Shown: positions 8,112-17,571, counted from the stretch's first letter. The stretch is DNA of 64,000 nt from Spirochaetaceae bacterium (GCA_002730875.1 PCBI01000005.1:186001-250000); one strand, 5' to 3'. A program made the numbers and translations. The notes: generated from the sequence alone by a model not told the origin.

Positions 8112-9611
8112 TCAAGGTGACAGACAATTCTTGAGAGCCCTGGCTTTCGCTTTTTCGTAGCTTTTCAAAGTCCGCTTATTCATTTCCAGAACCTCCTGAA
8201 ATTTCTTCAGCATCTCTGGTTCAGCTTCCCGTTTCTCGAGCACATATTCTATGAGCTCAATTCGATCCCTGATGGAATTGGATTGATAATCATAGTATTC
8301 ATTCACTTCTTTGCAGGTGGCTTCCTTTTTTACAATTCGAGTTTGTATCCTGTAGATTCTCTTCCTTTCCTCTTCTCTTTTCGCTCGGGTTTTGCTATCC
8401 TGCCGTGCCGGAATGACTGAATTGTCAGGGAACTTTTCCCTTAGCTCCTCGAAACGTTGCATTTGATGATCCGTGTATGGCTCTTCGGTTTGCGGGTTAA
8501 TGGGGTTACCCGGACTCACCGGGTCGAGAAGCTCCGGCACGTCCTCGTACAATGGCTTCATTAGCAGCCGAACAGAGACTACATCATCACTCTGCTTCTC
8601 GTTAAACCCGGAATCCGCGAGGTTTTCGACTACCTTCCATGTGGCGCGATAAAGCCTGCCTCCGCGTTCTACCAGGAAAGTGGACTCTTTCTGGGTGCAT
8701 AATTCGGGAATGGGCACACTGTCTGTGTCGGGCTGCAGTGCAGATCCTTTCACCTCCAGCGAAATCAGATCCCTTAAGATATCGCCATTCCTGAGCCCCA
8801 GGCCATAGAAATCAGTGCTTTGCGGCACCTGCTTGAGGCGAATTCCAACCACATTCTCCCTTTCCGTGATCAGGCCGACCTCAATCGATTCCGGCCTGTT
8901 TTCGCGGCAAAGGCTTCCGTATTGCTGCGGCGTTAGAGCCAGGCGCTTGCTGATTGTAGCATACTTGCGGAACCGTTTGTGCCACGGAGGTTTCAACTTC
9001 CGCCAGTGGACGAGGAACTGGATATCTTCAGACGCCGACCGTTTGCCTTCAAACCAGTCCAGGTTCATTGGAAGACGGCGGCTAATCTGAAGCTCCAAAA
9101 CCTCGCCATCGCTATACACGATCAAAGAAAAGCGGTTTTCGTTGCAGATACCCGGCATCCCTTTTTCATCCCACTCGTCCCAAACCCTTGCAGTGGACTC
9201 GGTCCTGTACAATTCGCTTCCGGGTAGTAGGCCGATCAGATCCGGCACTGTCTTCGGCTCAATTTCAGAGTAATAGAGATTAAACGGTTCTCCCTCCTTT
9301 CCGCCACGCTTTCTAAGAAAAATGCGCCCTTTTTGAACGCTAACGTCGGTCTCGCAGAACTCCTGGAGCCTGGACCGGGATAGGGATACATGCTCCATGC
9401 TCCGCGATAGGCTTTTGGTTTCCGGGTGCTCAATTAATGCCTGGATCTCTGTAGCTCTGTTGCTTATTTCCCCGGGCCCGGCGGCTATAGGATTTGAACA
9501 AGCGGCAAGGACGAGAAAGAGAAACGATGGAATTGATCCGGGCCATGCGCAGATGGCTGAAATGCGCAAGAGACCTTTAGAGCGATTGGAAATGCCACGG
9601 AAAGAGACCAT
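8112..9611 (-). CDS. lipoprotein with two PDZ-like modules, tandem paralogue 2
   Basis: The product carries a lipobox (FLFLVLAAC) after a basic N-terminus, so it is probably a lipoprotein. It contains two copies of the module seen once in the neighbour at 6832: the first around GMPGICNENRFSLIVYSDGEV, the second around VGIRLKQV...GLRNGDIL...FLVERGGRLYRA. The C-terminal domain is clearly paralogous, with NPINPQTEEPYT, REKFPDNSVIP, VNEYYDYQSN and RIELIEYVLEK. I chose the ATG at 9611 over the GTG at 9632; both give the same leader. A TTGACA-type promoter lies just upstream. The 140 bases to the next paralogue suggest a shared or duplicated transcription unit. Function unknown. Confidence 0.65.
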   Translation of the reverse strand: MVSFRGISNRSKGLLRISAICAWPGSIPSFLFLVLAACSNPIAAGPGEISNRATEIQALIEHPETKSLSRSMEHVSLSRSRLQEFCETDVSVQKGRIFLRKRGGKEGEPFNLYYSEIEPKTVPDLIGLLPGSELYRTESTARVWDEWDEKGMPGICNENRFSLIVYSDGEVLELQISRRLPMNLDWFEGKRSASEDIQFLVHWRKLKPPWHKRFRKYATISKRLALTPQQYGSLCRENRPESIEVGLITERENVVGIRLKQVPQSTDFYGLGLRNGDILRDLISLEVKGSALQPDTDSVPIPELCTQKESTFLVERGGRLYRATWKVVENLADSGFNEKQSDDVVSVRLLMKPLYEDVPELLDPVSPGNPINPQTEEPYTDHQMQRFEELREKFPDNSVIPARQDSKTRAKREEERKRIYRIQTRIVKKEATCKEVNEYYDYQSNSIRDRIELIEYVLEKREAEPEMLKKFQEVLEMNKRTLKSYEKAKARALKNCLSP

Positions 9612-9651
9612 TAGAATTGATCCGGCCAGCACCGAGTCTGGTAGTTTCCCT

Positions 9652-9679
9652 AATTGATTAAAGCCTACGCAGTTGTCAA
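9652..9679 (-). promoter_or_regulatory. probable sigma-70 promoter for the PDZ lipoprotein gene
   Basis: Read on the minus strand, a near-perfect -35 element TTGACA covers 9679-9674 and is followed after 16 bases by TCAATT (9657-9652), a moderate -10. Transcription would start near 9645, leaving a leader of about 35 bases before the ATG at 9611. The strong -35 compensates for the weaker -10. Confidence 0.4.
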
Positions 9680-9730
9680 ATGACTATGAATCCTTTTGGC
9701 CTGGCTGCTTTCCTCGGCACGATCGTCGCT

Positions 9731-11053
9731 TCAGGCCGTTCTTTTTTCCCGGTCCTTTTCCCGGATCACTTCGGCGCTGGTATCGGTCATAGGATCGTCC
9801 GATCTCTCCGGGTCAAAGCTGCCCTTCTTCTCAGGAACCTGGCTGGAAGAGCCTTCTGCGGACTGTACCATGGATTCAGATAGCTTCCGAGAAGAACTGG
9901 CCCCCATTCGGCGAATTTTCTCCGCTCTTTGGATCAGGTTGCCCTTTCCCAGTTTCATCTGGTTCAGGGCCCGATCATACATTTCCCGAGATTTTCCGAT
10001 GGCTTTGCCTACTTCCTCGAATGTACTCACAAAGCCTACCAGCTTATCGTAAAGACGCCCTGCTTCCGAGGCGATTTCCAGAGCAAAGCGAGTCTGATTC
10101 TCTTGCTTCCACATAGAGGAGATAGTCCACAGAGTAGCCATGAGCGTGGTTGGAGTGACCATCATTACCCGGCGATCCCAGGCATACTGGAACAAAGAAC
10201 TGTCTTCCGATAGCGCTAACGAGAAGCTGGATTCCAGGGGCATGAACATGATCACAAAGTCGGGACTATTCACATTCTTTCCGTACTGATAATGCCTTTC
10301 GCTTAGACCGTCCACGTGTCCCTTCAGAGACCGGATCAGTTCCTTAAGGTGTTTCGCCTTTTCGTCTTCTGCCTCCGCAGCGGTGTACGCTTCGAAGGCT
10401 CGCAGGGATACCTTTGAGTCCACAATCAGATGACGATTCTCCGGGAGTTGCACCAGCACATCCGGTCGTAGTCGGCGTCCATCTTCGTCCTTGATGGGAG
10501 GGCCCGAGCCCTGGGTATGGTACTCTTTGCCTTTTCGCAGACCCGAATCCTCCAATATCCGTTCGAGTATCATTTCGCCCCAGTTGCCCTGCACCTTGTT
10601 GTCGCCTTTCAGAGCGCGCGTAAGGCGATCGGCTTCCGAAGACATCTGGAGGCCCAGACTCTCCAGGGATTTTAGTCGTTCTGTGAGCGATACGGTTCTT
10701 TCCCCGGCCTCCCGGTGGGAACGCTCTACCCTGTCCTGGAACTCTCGGAGGCGTTCTTTCAAAGGTTGAAGTACAACGTCGATATTCTGTTTGTTCTGGT
10801 TCAGAAGTTGCTGACCATGCGTAGCCAGGATTTCCGTAGAAAGATTTCTAAATGCATCGCCAAAGCGGGACTCCAATTTTTCGCGCAGCTCCCCTTCTTC
10901 ATGAAGCCTGCGTTGATAATCGCTTAACTCCAAGTCTTTTGCATACAGCCGGGCTTTCAGATCTCCCTGGCGGCGCAACAGCCATACGTAGGCCACCAGA
11001 AATCCCAGAATTGTCCCGATCATGAGCCCGGAAAAGAGTATTGCAAAGTCCAT
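9731..11053 (-). CDS. rmuC: DNA recombination protein RmuC
   Basis: The 440-residue product has the RmuC layout: an N-terminal membrane anchor (about 3-26), a long coiled coil to about residue 150, then the conserved nuclease-like domain with KVQGNWGEMIL, RPDVLVQLPE...LIVDSKVSL (acidic/Lys residues of a restriction-endonuclease-like fold) and PDFVIMFMPLE. RmuC limits DNA inversions at short inverted repeats in E. coli and is thought to cut DNA structures. The C-terminal 60 residues are polar, charged and probably disordered. It ends 119 bases before the PDZ lipoprotein start on the same strand; co-transcription is uncertain because that gene seems to have its own promoter. Confidence 0.92.
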   Translation of the reverse strand: MDFAILFSGLMIGTILGFLVAYVWLLRRQGDLKARLYAKDLELSDYQRRLHEEGELREKLESRFGDAFRNLSTEILATHGQQLLNQNKQNIDVVLQPLKERLREFQDRVERSHREAGERTVSLTERLKSLESLGLQMSSEADRLTRALKGDNKVQGNWGEMILERILEDSGLRKGKEYHTQGSGPPIKDEDGRRLRPDVLVQLPENRHLIVDSKVSLRAFEAYTAAEAEDEKAKHLKELIRSLKGHVDGLSERHYQYGKNVNSPDFVIMFMPLESSFSLALSEDSSLFQYAWDRRVMMVTPTTLMATLWTISSMWKQENQTRFALEIASEAGRLYDKLVGFVSTFEEVGKAIGKSREMYDRALNQMKLGKGNLIQRAEKIRRMGASSSRKLSESMVQSAEGSSSQVPEKKGSFDPERSDDPMTDTSAEVIREKDREKRTA

Positions 11054-11181
11054 CAGAAACCTCCACAGAAGAGCCCCCGGAAACCAGAAAGAGGCAGTTT
11101 CGTATGCTACCGGTTGGGTGTGACAAAAATGGGCTGCCCCTTTTTCTATATAACTCCAGGGGTTCTTTTCAGGTGGAATTC

Positions 11182-13920
11182 TCAGGATTCCGGCAAGGGA
11201 GCGCGGCTTTGGAGCAAGCTTCGGAATCGGGGAGCATCCACAGGAGGGCTGTAGAGGTATCCTTGCCCCAGTCTACATCCGAGGTCAATGAGGGCGTCAC
11301 GAATTTCTGGAGTCTCAATTCCTTCGGCCACCACATCTGCGTGCAGCGCCCGGGCCAATCCCAGGACCGTCCGGACTATTTCTCGGCTGGAAGGCTGTAG
11401 CACGTTTCGCACAAAGGACTGATCGATCTTTATTTCGTCGAAAGGATAATCCTGGAGGTATTTCAGCGACGAATAGCCCGTTCCGAAGTCGTCGAGAGAA
11501 AGGCGAATCCCCATCTCCTGCAGTTCCCGAAGCTGCGACCGGAGCATGGGCGATTCCTGTTCAAAGACGCTTTCCGTAATCTCCAGCACGATTCGGTCCG
11601 GACCCACATCGTGATGGATAAGGAGGTCCTGGAGTTTCTTTGCGAAGTCCTCCTGACGAAACTGCACAATGGAGATATTAATGGCCACCGGCGCCGACGG
11701 TAAGCCCAGTCGCTGCCAGTCTGCCAGGTGCTGAATCACGTCGTTCAGGATCCAGTCGCCCAGTTCCGCAATCAGATGACTTTTTTCCGCCACAGGAATG
11801 AACAGTCCCGGGGATTGCATTCCGCGCTCCGGATGATTCCAGCGAATCAAGGCCTCCGCGCCAAGGATCTGTCCCGATGTAAGATCTACCTTGGGCTGGA
11901 AATGCATTTCAAACTCATCCAGGGTCAGCGCTTTCTTCATTTCCCGGGTAAGGAGGATCCTTTCCCGGGTAAGCTCGCTCAATTCGCTGGTATAGGCCTT
12001 CACCGTCTGCCCCACCTCTTCCCGGTTTCTAAATAGAGCCAGCTCGGCTTCTCGAATCAATTCTTCTACCGAACGCTCCCGGTGTCCCAGCATTGTATAT
12101 CCGAATCGCACAGTAACAGAAATGGTCACATCCTGCAATTCAAACGGAGCAGAAAGAATCCTGGACAGGTCCTGGACGGATTGTTCCGGCGATTCGTCCG
12201 GCCCGGGCACAATGTAGAGCACAAATTCATCGCCTCCAGTGCGTCCGGCCAGTCCGCGATCCCCGGCCTGCTCTCGAAGTCGGTGCCCCAGGGAAAAGAG
12301 AAAATCATCGCCTACGTCGTATCCATGAACGTCGTTAATGTCTCGCATTGCCACAATATCCATGACAATCAGAATCGCTTCCTGATTCCATCCCATGCGA
12401 TCCAATCTTCGCCGCATACTACGGGCAAAGCCAATGCGCGATGGCAGTCCGGTGGCCGGATCCTGGAATGCCAGGCGATTCAATTCAAGTTCGGCCAATT
12501 TCCTTTCGGTTATGTCGATATGCATTACTACCGCGCCGGCCCCGCGTGTGGGCGACAGGCCGGGAGCAAGGCCTGCCGCCGTAACCTTGAACCACTGTAA
12601 CCGGTCCGGCGAATGGGCCGGGTATTCCATGGAAAAGGCTGCTTCCTTTTGTTCCAGGACTTTGCGGATTCCGGCTACCAGATTCTCGGACTCGCCGGTG
12701 GATTCGCTGCGAAGACGGCCGCAGAGCTCAAGATAATTTCCCCCCGGGGGAAATGCGGAACCCGAGTATCCTTCGGCCGTTCTTTGCTTCCACTGTTCGT
12801 TGACCTCCAGAATGACACCCTCCGCATCCAATAGAGCGATGTGCGCAGGAAGCGAATTGAGAATAGCCCGTCGCGATTCCAATAGATGGGTCAGGTTATC
12901 GTTGGAAAGACGAAGGTTTTCATCCCTTGCGCGTAGCTGTTCCTGTTGTGCCCGAATCTGTCGCGTTCGAGACCTGACACGCATCTCTACCAGCATCAGT
13001 CCGCCCAGCAGCAGGATCGTCAAAGCAAGCAATCCGGCCAGCGTCCATTTAAGCCAGGAAGGAAGCAGGGATTCGCTTTCGCGAGGTTGCCCCAACCATT
13101 TTCCCTGAAGGGAATAATAGTCGGAGGATCGATCCAGTTTCTGTTCCCGCAAAGAGGAGTCGAAGACTTCCTTGAGTTCCTCCATTCGTTTGGAATTCGA
13201 AGAGAAAGCGAATCGAAGATCTGCGGGCTGAAACAGGATAGGAGTTCTCTGAATATTGAATCGGGCCTCCATGCGATTGCCGAAGTCTCGATTGGTCACA
13301 GCGGCATCCACTGCGCCCTGCTCCAGAGAGCGAAACACGGCAGCGTAGTCATCCATGGGAACGATGGTGGCCTTCACGGCAAACTTCCGGAGCAGATTTC
13401 TGAGGCCTTCCGGTCCTTCCAGGTTTATGCTTTCTGCTAGAGCGGCAATGCGCATCCCTTCCAGATCCGGGATGGACTGTATCTTTCGGCCCGGAGTGGC
13501 ATAGATCCTGGACCAGCTCACATGAACTGTCTCTTCGCCAAACTCGAAACGCGAGCGACGCTCAGGAGTGACAGCTACATCCACCATCAGATCGATATCC
13601 CCGCTTTCCAGACGAAGCAGGGTTTCTTCCCAGGTTCCGTGTACCCATTCCACCGAATAGCCGGCTTCCGTGGCAATGGAGCGCACCAGGTCAGGCCAGA
13701 AACCGGCCGCCTGACCGGCTTCATTTACATATACCTTGGGAGGATTACTGTAGATGCCCACCCGTATAGTTGGATCTTCTGCGCGAAGAGCGACGGCTGG
13801 CAAAGCGACCAGGAGAATGAAAAGGCGAAACAGTCGTAAGCTCAACTGAGTCTCCCGGGAAGGGAATATCCGCGCTTTCTCTGGTCTGGTCGACGGTGCA
13901 TCCCTGCTAGTTTCAGACAA
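11182..13920 (-). CDS. SBP-PAS-GGDEF-EAL sensor of c-di-GMP turnover
   Basis: 912-residue membrane sensor. Order: signal peptide; periplasmic solute-binding family 3 domain (about 50-275, starting IRVGIYSNPPKVYVNEAGQ), which usually binds amino acids or small ligands; one membrane helix (about 287-308); coiled coil; PAS (about 350-470); GGDEF (TGGDEFVLYIV, intact signature); EAL (about 660-900). The EAL domain keeps GAEALIRW, ININI, LEITES, LDDFGTGYSS, KIDQSF and AEGIETPE, so it should hydrolyse c-di-GMP; the GGDEF may be catalytic or GTP-sensing. A periplasmic ligand thus probably tunes c-di-GMP. The start is the ATG at 13920; a PnuC-like remnant lies just upstream. Confidence 0.9.
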   Translation of the reverse strand: MSETSRDAPSTRPEKARIFPSRETQLSLRLFRLFILLVALPAVALRAEDPTIRVGIYSNPPKVYVNEAGQAAGFWPDLVRSIATEAGYSVEWVHGTWEETLLRLESGDIDLMVDVAVTPERRSRFEFGEETVHVSWSRIYATPGRKIQSIPDLEGMRIAALAESINLEGPEGLRNLLRKFAVKATIVPMDDYAAVFRSLEQGAVDAAVTNRDFGNRMEARFNIQRTPILFQPADLRFAFSSNSKRMEELKEVFDSSLREQKLDRSSDYYSLQGKWLGQPRESESLLPSWLKWTLAGLLALTILLLGGLMLVEMRVRSRTRQIRAQQEQLRARDENLRLSNDNLTHLLESRRAILNSLPAHIALLDAEGVILEVNEQWKQRTAEGYSGSAFPPGGNYLELCGRLRSESTGESENLVAGIRKVLEQKEAAFSMEYPAHSPDRLQWFKVTAAGLAPGLSPTRGAGAVVMHIDITERKLAELELNRLAFQDPATGLPSRIGFARSMRRRLDRMGWNQEAILIVMDIVAMRDINDVHGYDVGDDFLFSLGHRLREQAGDRGLAGRTGGDEFVLYIVPGPDESPEQSVQDLSRILSAPFELQDVTISVTVRFGYTMLGHRERSVEELIREAELALFRNREEVGQTVKAYTSELSELTRERILLTREMKKALTLDEFEMHFQPKVDLTSGQILGAEALIRWNHPERGMQSPGLFIPVAEKSHLIAELGDWILNDVIQHLADWQRLGLPSAPVAINISIVQFRQEDFAKKLQDLLIHHDVGPDRIVLEITESVFEQESPMLRSQLRELQEMGIRLSLDDFGTGYSSLKYLQDYPFDEIKIDQSFVRNVLQPSSREIVRTVLGLARALHADVVAEGIETPEIRDALIDLGCRLGQGYLYSPPVDAPRFRSLLQSRAPLPES

Positions 13921-13929
13921 AGGCCCGAT

Positions 13930-14042
13930 TGTTCAAGCCATTCCAATCCCAGAGGATGACACCCGATGTTTTCCTGAACAATGAACCAGACGCAAAGCAA
14001 TCCGGTCAGCGCCGCAATCCATTCGAGAAGGTTCATTTCCAT
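13930..14042 (-). pseudogene. N-terminal remnant of a PnuC-like nicotinamide riboside transporter
   Basis: From an ATG at 14042 the frame reads MEMNLLEWIAALTGLLCVWF, then QENIGCHPLGLEWL, closely resembling the first membrane helix and the following ENI-x2-P-(I/L)-G element of PnuC transporters. After about 33 residues the similarity stops; the frame continues as unrelated sequence into the next gene and ends at 13842. PnuC proteins have about 190-230 residues and seven helices, so at most one-sixth remains. It sits 17 bases after the ABC exporter gene. I read it as a gene remnant; the alternative is a chance hydrophobic peptide. Confidence 0.45.
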
Positions 14043-14059
14043 GCATTGGGATCCGTGGC

Positions 14060-15886
14060 TCAGGAGCCATGTAAGGTGGCCTCCCCGGCTTGAACGCTCC
14101 ATAGATCCGCATAGTCACCATTGCGCGCCACAAGTTCCTCGTGGCTGCCTTCTTCCGTGAGTTGGCCGTTCTTTATGAGGAGGATTCGATGAGCGGCCCG
14201 GATGGTGGACAGACGGTGCGCAATAATCAAAGAGGTCTTGCCGCTGGTAAGTCGGTCCAGATTTGATTGAATGGCTCTTTCCGTTTCGGTGTCCACGGAG
14301 CTGGTAGCCTCGTCCAAAATCAGTATGGGCGCATCCTTTACAATGGCCCGGGCAATGCTCAGACGTTGACGTTGCCCTCCCGAGAGTTTAATTCCGCGCT
14401 CGCCTACAATCGTGTCATAGCCATCGGGCAGCGTATCCACAAAGTCGTGAAAACTGGCCATACTGGACGCCCGGCGCACCTTTTCCAGATAGACGTCCCG
14501 GTTGCTTTCCAGATCCCCGTGGGTTACCGAACCATACAGAATGTTTTCCAGAATCGAGCCATGGAACAGGTAGACATCCTGACTCACCAGAGCGATGCTC
14601 CTTCGCAAAGTCTGAATGTTCCAATTTCGTAGATCTTCGCCATCCAGAACTACGGAACCGGACGTGGGATCGTACAGTCTGAGCAGAAGCTTGATCAAAG
14701 TGGACTTCCCGGAGCCTGTAGGACCGGCTATACCGATGGTTTCCCCCGGATTAACGGCAAAGGAAAGTCCCCGCAAAACAGGCATTCCCCGGTCATACTT
14801 GAACTCCACGTTTCTTAACTCAATAGAGCCCTGGACCTGCTCCTTCTGCACGGGATGAGCCGGGTTCTTGATGCTGGATTCGGAGTCCACAAGCCCGAAT
14901 ACGCGGTTCGCAGAAACAGATGCTCTTTCGTATTCGTCGAATGTTCGTCCCATCTGCGTAAGCGGCCACAGAAGCCTTTGCACCATCATAGAGAACAGAA
15001 CCAGTTCTCCAACGGTGAGTATGCCGGAGCCGTCCAGAATCCAGTAACTACCAAGGAGAAGCACTCCGCCAAAACCTACTGCCACAGCCATGCGAATCAC
15101 CGGAACGTAAAGAGCGCTCAATTTGATGGCGTTGAAGTTCGCCTGCCGGTAATCGTCAGAAACGGAACGCAAACGTTCGGATTCGAATTTCTCGGCCGTG
15201 AAACTCTTGATTACAAGGATTCCGCTTAAATTGTTTTCCAGGCGACTGCTTAACCTGGCCACTGCCTCACGTACCTTTTTGTATCTGGGCGAGATTAATC
15301 GCTGATAGATCAAGCTACCGGCAATAATAATCGGAAGCGGAGCCAGACCTACCAGCGCCAACTCCCAGGAGATGGAAAACAGCACCGAGCCGGCGAAAAT
15401 GAAAAGCGTGGCCAGTTGAATGAGCTCGTTGAATCCATTATTTAGAAACCGTTCCAGCTGATTTACATCGTCATTCAGGATGGCCATGGTTTCGCCCACA
15501 CGATGATTCTCAAAGAAGGCGATTTCTCGTCGCTGTAGCCGGTCATAAGCGTCGATTCGCAGGGAATGCTGCAGGTTCTGCGCCAGGGTGAGAAAGCCGT
15601 ACTGGTACATCCACTGAAACAGGCTTTCGAAAAAGAAAATCAGCACGGCGAGAATTGCCAGGAAAGATGCCCTTTCAAAGGGATCCCCGGGCGGAATCCA
15701 GTCCGGCGGGTTTCCCTGAAGCGAATCGATGACCCAGCCTACCAGTAGCGGAGGCATTAAGTCCAGAATCTTGTTGGAAACGCTGGAACTTACGGCAAAG
15801 GACAATCGACCGGAATAGGACTTTAAATATTGGAACAATCGCAGCACTTTGTCAATATAGCGTGGCGGCTCTGCTGTGCCAATCAT
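14060..15886 (-). CDS. ABC exporter, fused permease and ATPase
   Basis: Half-transporter of about 608 residues (MsbA/LmrA type) that should work as a homodimer in the inner membrane. An N-terminal six-helix domain (about 25-310) contains the coupling-helix motif FFENHRVGETMAILNDDV. The ATPase has Walker A GPTGSGKSTL, Q-loop VSQDVYLFHG, signature LSGGQRQR, Walker B ILILDEATSSVD and H-loop IIAHRLST, so it should be active. The substrate cannot be told; lipids, peptides or drugs are all possible. I chose the ATG at 15886 (MIGTAEPPRYIDK) because the longer frame from 16069 adds about 60 low-complexity residues not expected in the family. No partner gene is adjacent. Confidence 0.88.
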   Translation of the reverse strand: MIGTAEPPRYIDKVLRLFQYLKSYSGRLSFAVSSSVSNKILDLMPPLLVGWVIDSLQGNPPDWIPPGDPFERASFLAILAVLIFFFESLFQWMYQYGFLTLAQNLQHSLRIDAYDRLQRREIAFFENHRVGETMAILNDDVNQLERFLNNGFNELIQLATLFIFAGSVLFSISWELALVGLAPLPIIIAGSLIYQRLISPRYKKVREAVARLSSRLENNLSGILVIKSFTAEKFESERLRSVSDDYRQANFNAIKLSALYVPVIRMAVAVGFGGVLLLGSYWILDGSGILTVGELVLFSMMVQRLLWPLTQMGRTFDEYERASVSANRVFGLVDSESSIKNPAHPVQKEQVQGSIELRNVEFKYDRGMPVLRGLSFAVNPGETIGIAGPTGSGKSTLIKLLLRLYDPTSGSVVLDGEDLRNWNIQTLRRSIALVSQDVYLFHGSILENILYGSVTHGDLESNRDVYLEKVRRASSMASFHDFVDTLPDGYDTIVGERGIKLSGGQRQRLSIARAIVKDAPILILDEATSSVDTETERAIQSNLDRLTSGKTSLIIAHRLSTIRAAHRILLIKNGQLTEEGSHEELVARNGDYADLWSVQAGEATLHGS

Positions 15887-16278
15887 TCGACTTGCACACC
15901 GCTCATTCGGCAATGCCGGTTCACCAGGCAGGCGCGGCGCTCCGGTCGCCAGGCCAATATCTCTGGCAGAGCAAACCAATAAACCCGCGGAGTCGTCTCT
16001 GCCTGCGATGTCCGTCCAGAAATGGGATCTTTCCGCGCCAAATCTTCGCCCCCAGCTTTTTGCTTGCAATGAAATCTACAACAGCGGCTTTACAGATTGA
16101 GGGATCCAGGTTAGGCTGAGTAAGCGGTGCTACAGCAATCCGGCCTAGAATGCGTCTTCAGGACGGCTGTGCATCGGCTTAGTATGCGTATCCGCAGCGG
16201 ACGGGATCTGCTGGCTTATTGCCGAGAAGCTGTTATCTGTGTTTCGCAAGAATTAGAAATCATAGGAGTGACCGGGGA

Positions 16279-16743
16279 ATGAAGAAAATGATGCAGGAGT
16301 TTCGCGAATTCGCGATCAAAGGAAATGCAGTGGAGATGGCGATTGGCATCATGATCGGGGCGGCCTTCACGTCGGTGGTCAAGAGCCTGGTAGCGGATGT
16401 GCTCATGCCTCCTCTGGGTTTGCTGCTGGGAGGAGTGGATTTCGCCAACCTGTTCGTAGTACTGAAACCCGGCGAGATCTCCGGTCCTTATACAACTCTG
16501 GCCGAAGCAAAGGCCGCCGGCGCGGTAACCATCAACTACGGAATGCTTCTAAATGCGGTGATCTCCTTTCTCCTGGTTGCGCTGGTCCTCTTTTTCGTAG
16601 TAAGATCCATGAATGCCATGCGCCGTCAAAACGAACCAGAAGCGGTAGAAACTCCCGTGGTCTGCCCGGAATGTCGGGAACCTGTACAGGCCAGCGCCAC
16701 ACGGTGCCCGCATTGCACCAGCAAGATCAAGGCCAGGCAATAA
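16279..16743 (+). CDS. mscL: large-conductance mechanosensitive channel MscL with zinc ribbon
   Basis: 155-residue channel that opens under membrane tension to release solutes in osmotic downshock. The N-terminal FREFAIKGNAVEMAIGIMIGAAFTSVVKSL segment contains the amphipathic helix and pore-lining TM1; TM2 is at about 93-115. Beyond the usual end, the protein carries CPEC-x10-CPHC, a zinc ribbon found in a subset of MscL proteins of other phyla. AGGAG about 10 bases upstream supports the ATG at 16279 over the longer frame. Monocistronic, oriented away from the ABC exporter. Confidence 0.93.
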   Translation: MKKMMQEFREFAIKGNAVEMAIGIMIGAAFTSVVKSLVADVLMPPLGLLLGGVDFANLFVVLKPGEISGPYTTLAEAKAAGAVTINYGMLLNAVISFLLVALVLFFVVRSMNAMRRQNEPEAVETPVVCPECREPVQASATRCPHCTSKIKARQ

Positions 16744-16923
16744 TCTGTAGAATCCAGCCTGGAGTATGGCCCCGGCCCCCGGCTGTTATGGACGAAACAT
16801 ACTGATTCGCGACGTTCCGAAATGACCCAAAGTCCTCCGGAAACCCTTTCCACACCTTGCGTCAAAGCTTTACCGAAATCTTTTGACGCTTGCCGATCTG
16901 CACTTCTGTGCATAGAATGAAGC

Positions 16924-17571
16924 ATGAAATCATCGCTCCCAGCTTTAGTCCGACCCTTGCTCATTGCGGGTCTGGCATCCATCGCCGCTTCCTGCAGTCT
17001 TTTCACCGAACTCAAGGAACCGGGCTATGTAATTGAGAAATCCAATCCTGCCTTTGAACTGCGTCGCTACGATTCCTACCTGGTGGCAGAAGTCATAATC
17101 GAAGACGACTTTGAAGAGGCTGGAAACGAAGCCCATCGGCCGCTTTTTGATTACATCAGCGGCGAAAACAAAGCGCAGCAATCCATTGAAATGACGGTAC
17201 CCGTGAATCAAACCCCGGCCGAGAAAAGCGAGAAGATTGAAATGACAGCGCCGGTGAATCAGAAACCCGCCGGGCAGGGAAAATATGCAGTGCAGTTCGT
17301 AATGCCCGCGCGCTATACTCTGGAAACCCTGCCCGAGCCGCTGGATCCGCGGATAACGCTCAAGGAAGTGCCGGCACAACTAATGGCGGTGCGCAGCTAC
17401 TCCGGGACCTGGTCCCGCGAGCTTTACCTGGAAAACGAAAAGGCTCTGTTCTCTGCTTTGAATGAGGCTGGTTTGAAGCCTGTGGGAGAGCCCACCTGGG
17501 CCCGGTATAATCCGCCCTGGACATTGTGGTTCATGCGAAGAAATGAGATCGTCGTGCCGGTGTCCGAGTAA
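16924..17571 (+). CDS. SOUL haem-binding family lipoprotein
   Basis: 215 residues with a lipoprotein leader (LIAGLASIAASCS, lipobox AASC) and a complete SOUL/HBP domain: VIEKSNPAFELRRYDSYLVAE, FDYISGENK, two copies of IEMT-x-PVNQ, then VQFVMPARYTLETLPEPLDPRI and WFMRRNEI. Bacterial SOUL proteins are periplasmic or membrane-attached; haem or porphyrin binding is known for some animal members but unproven for most bacterial ones. Attachment to a membrane is predicted from the lipobox. No haem gene is nearby, so the ligand is uncertain. Confidence 0.88.
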   Translation: MKSSLPALVRPLLIAGLASIAASCSLFTELKEPGYVIEKSNPAFELRRYDSYLVAEVIIEDDFEEAGNEAHRPLFDYISGENKAQQSIEMTVPVNQTPAEKSEKIEMTAPVNQKPAGQGKYAVQFVMPARYTLETLPEPLDPRITLKEVPAQLMAVRSYSGTWSRELYLENEKALFSALNEAGLKPVGEPTWARYNPPWTLWFMRRNEIVVPVSE

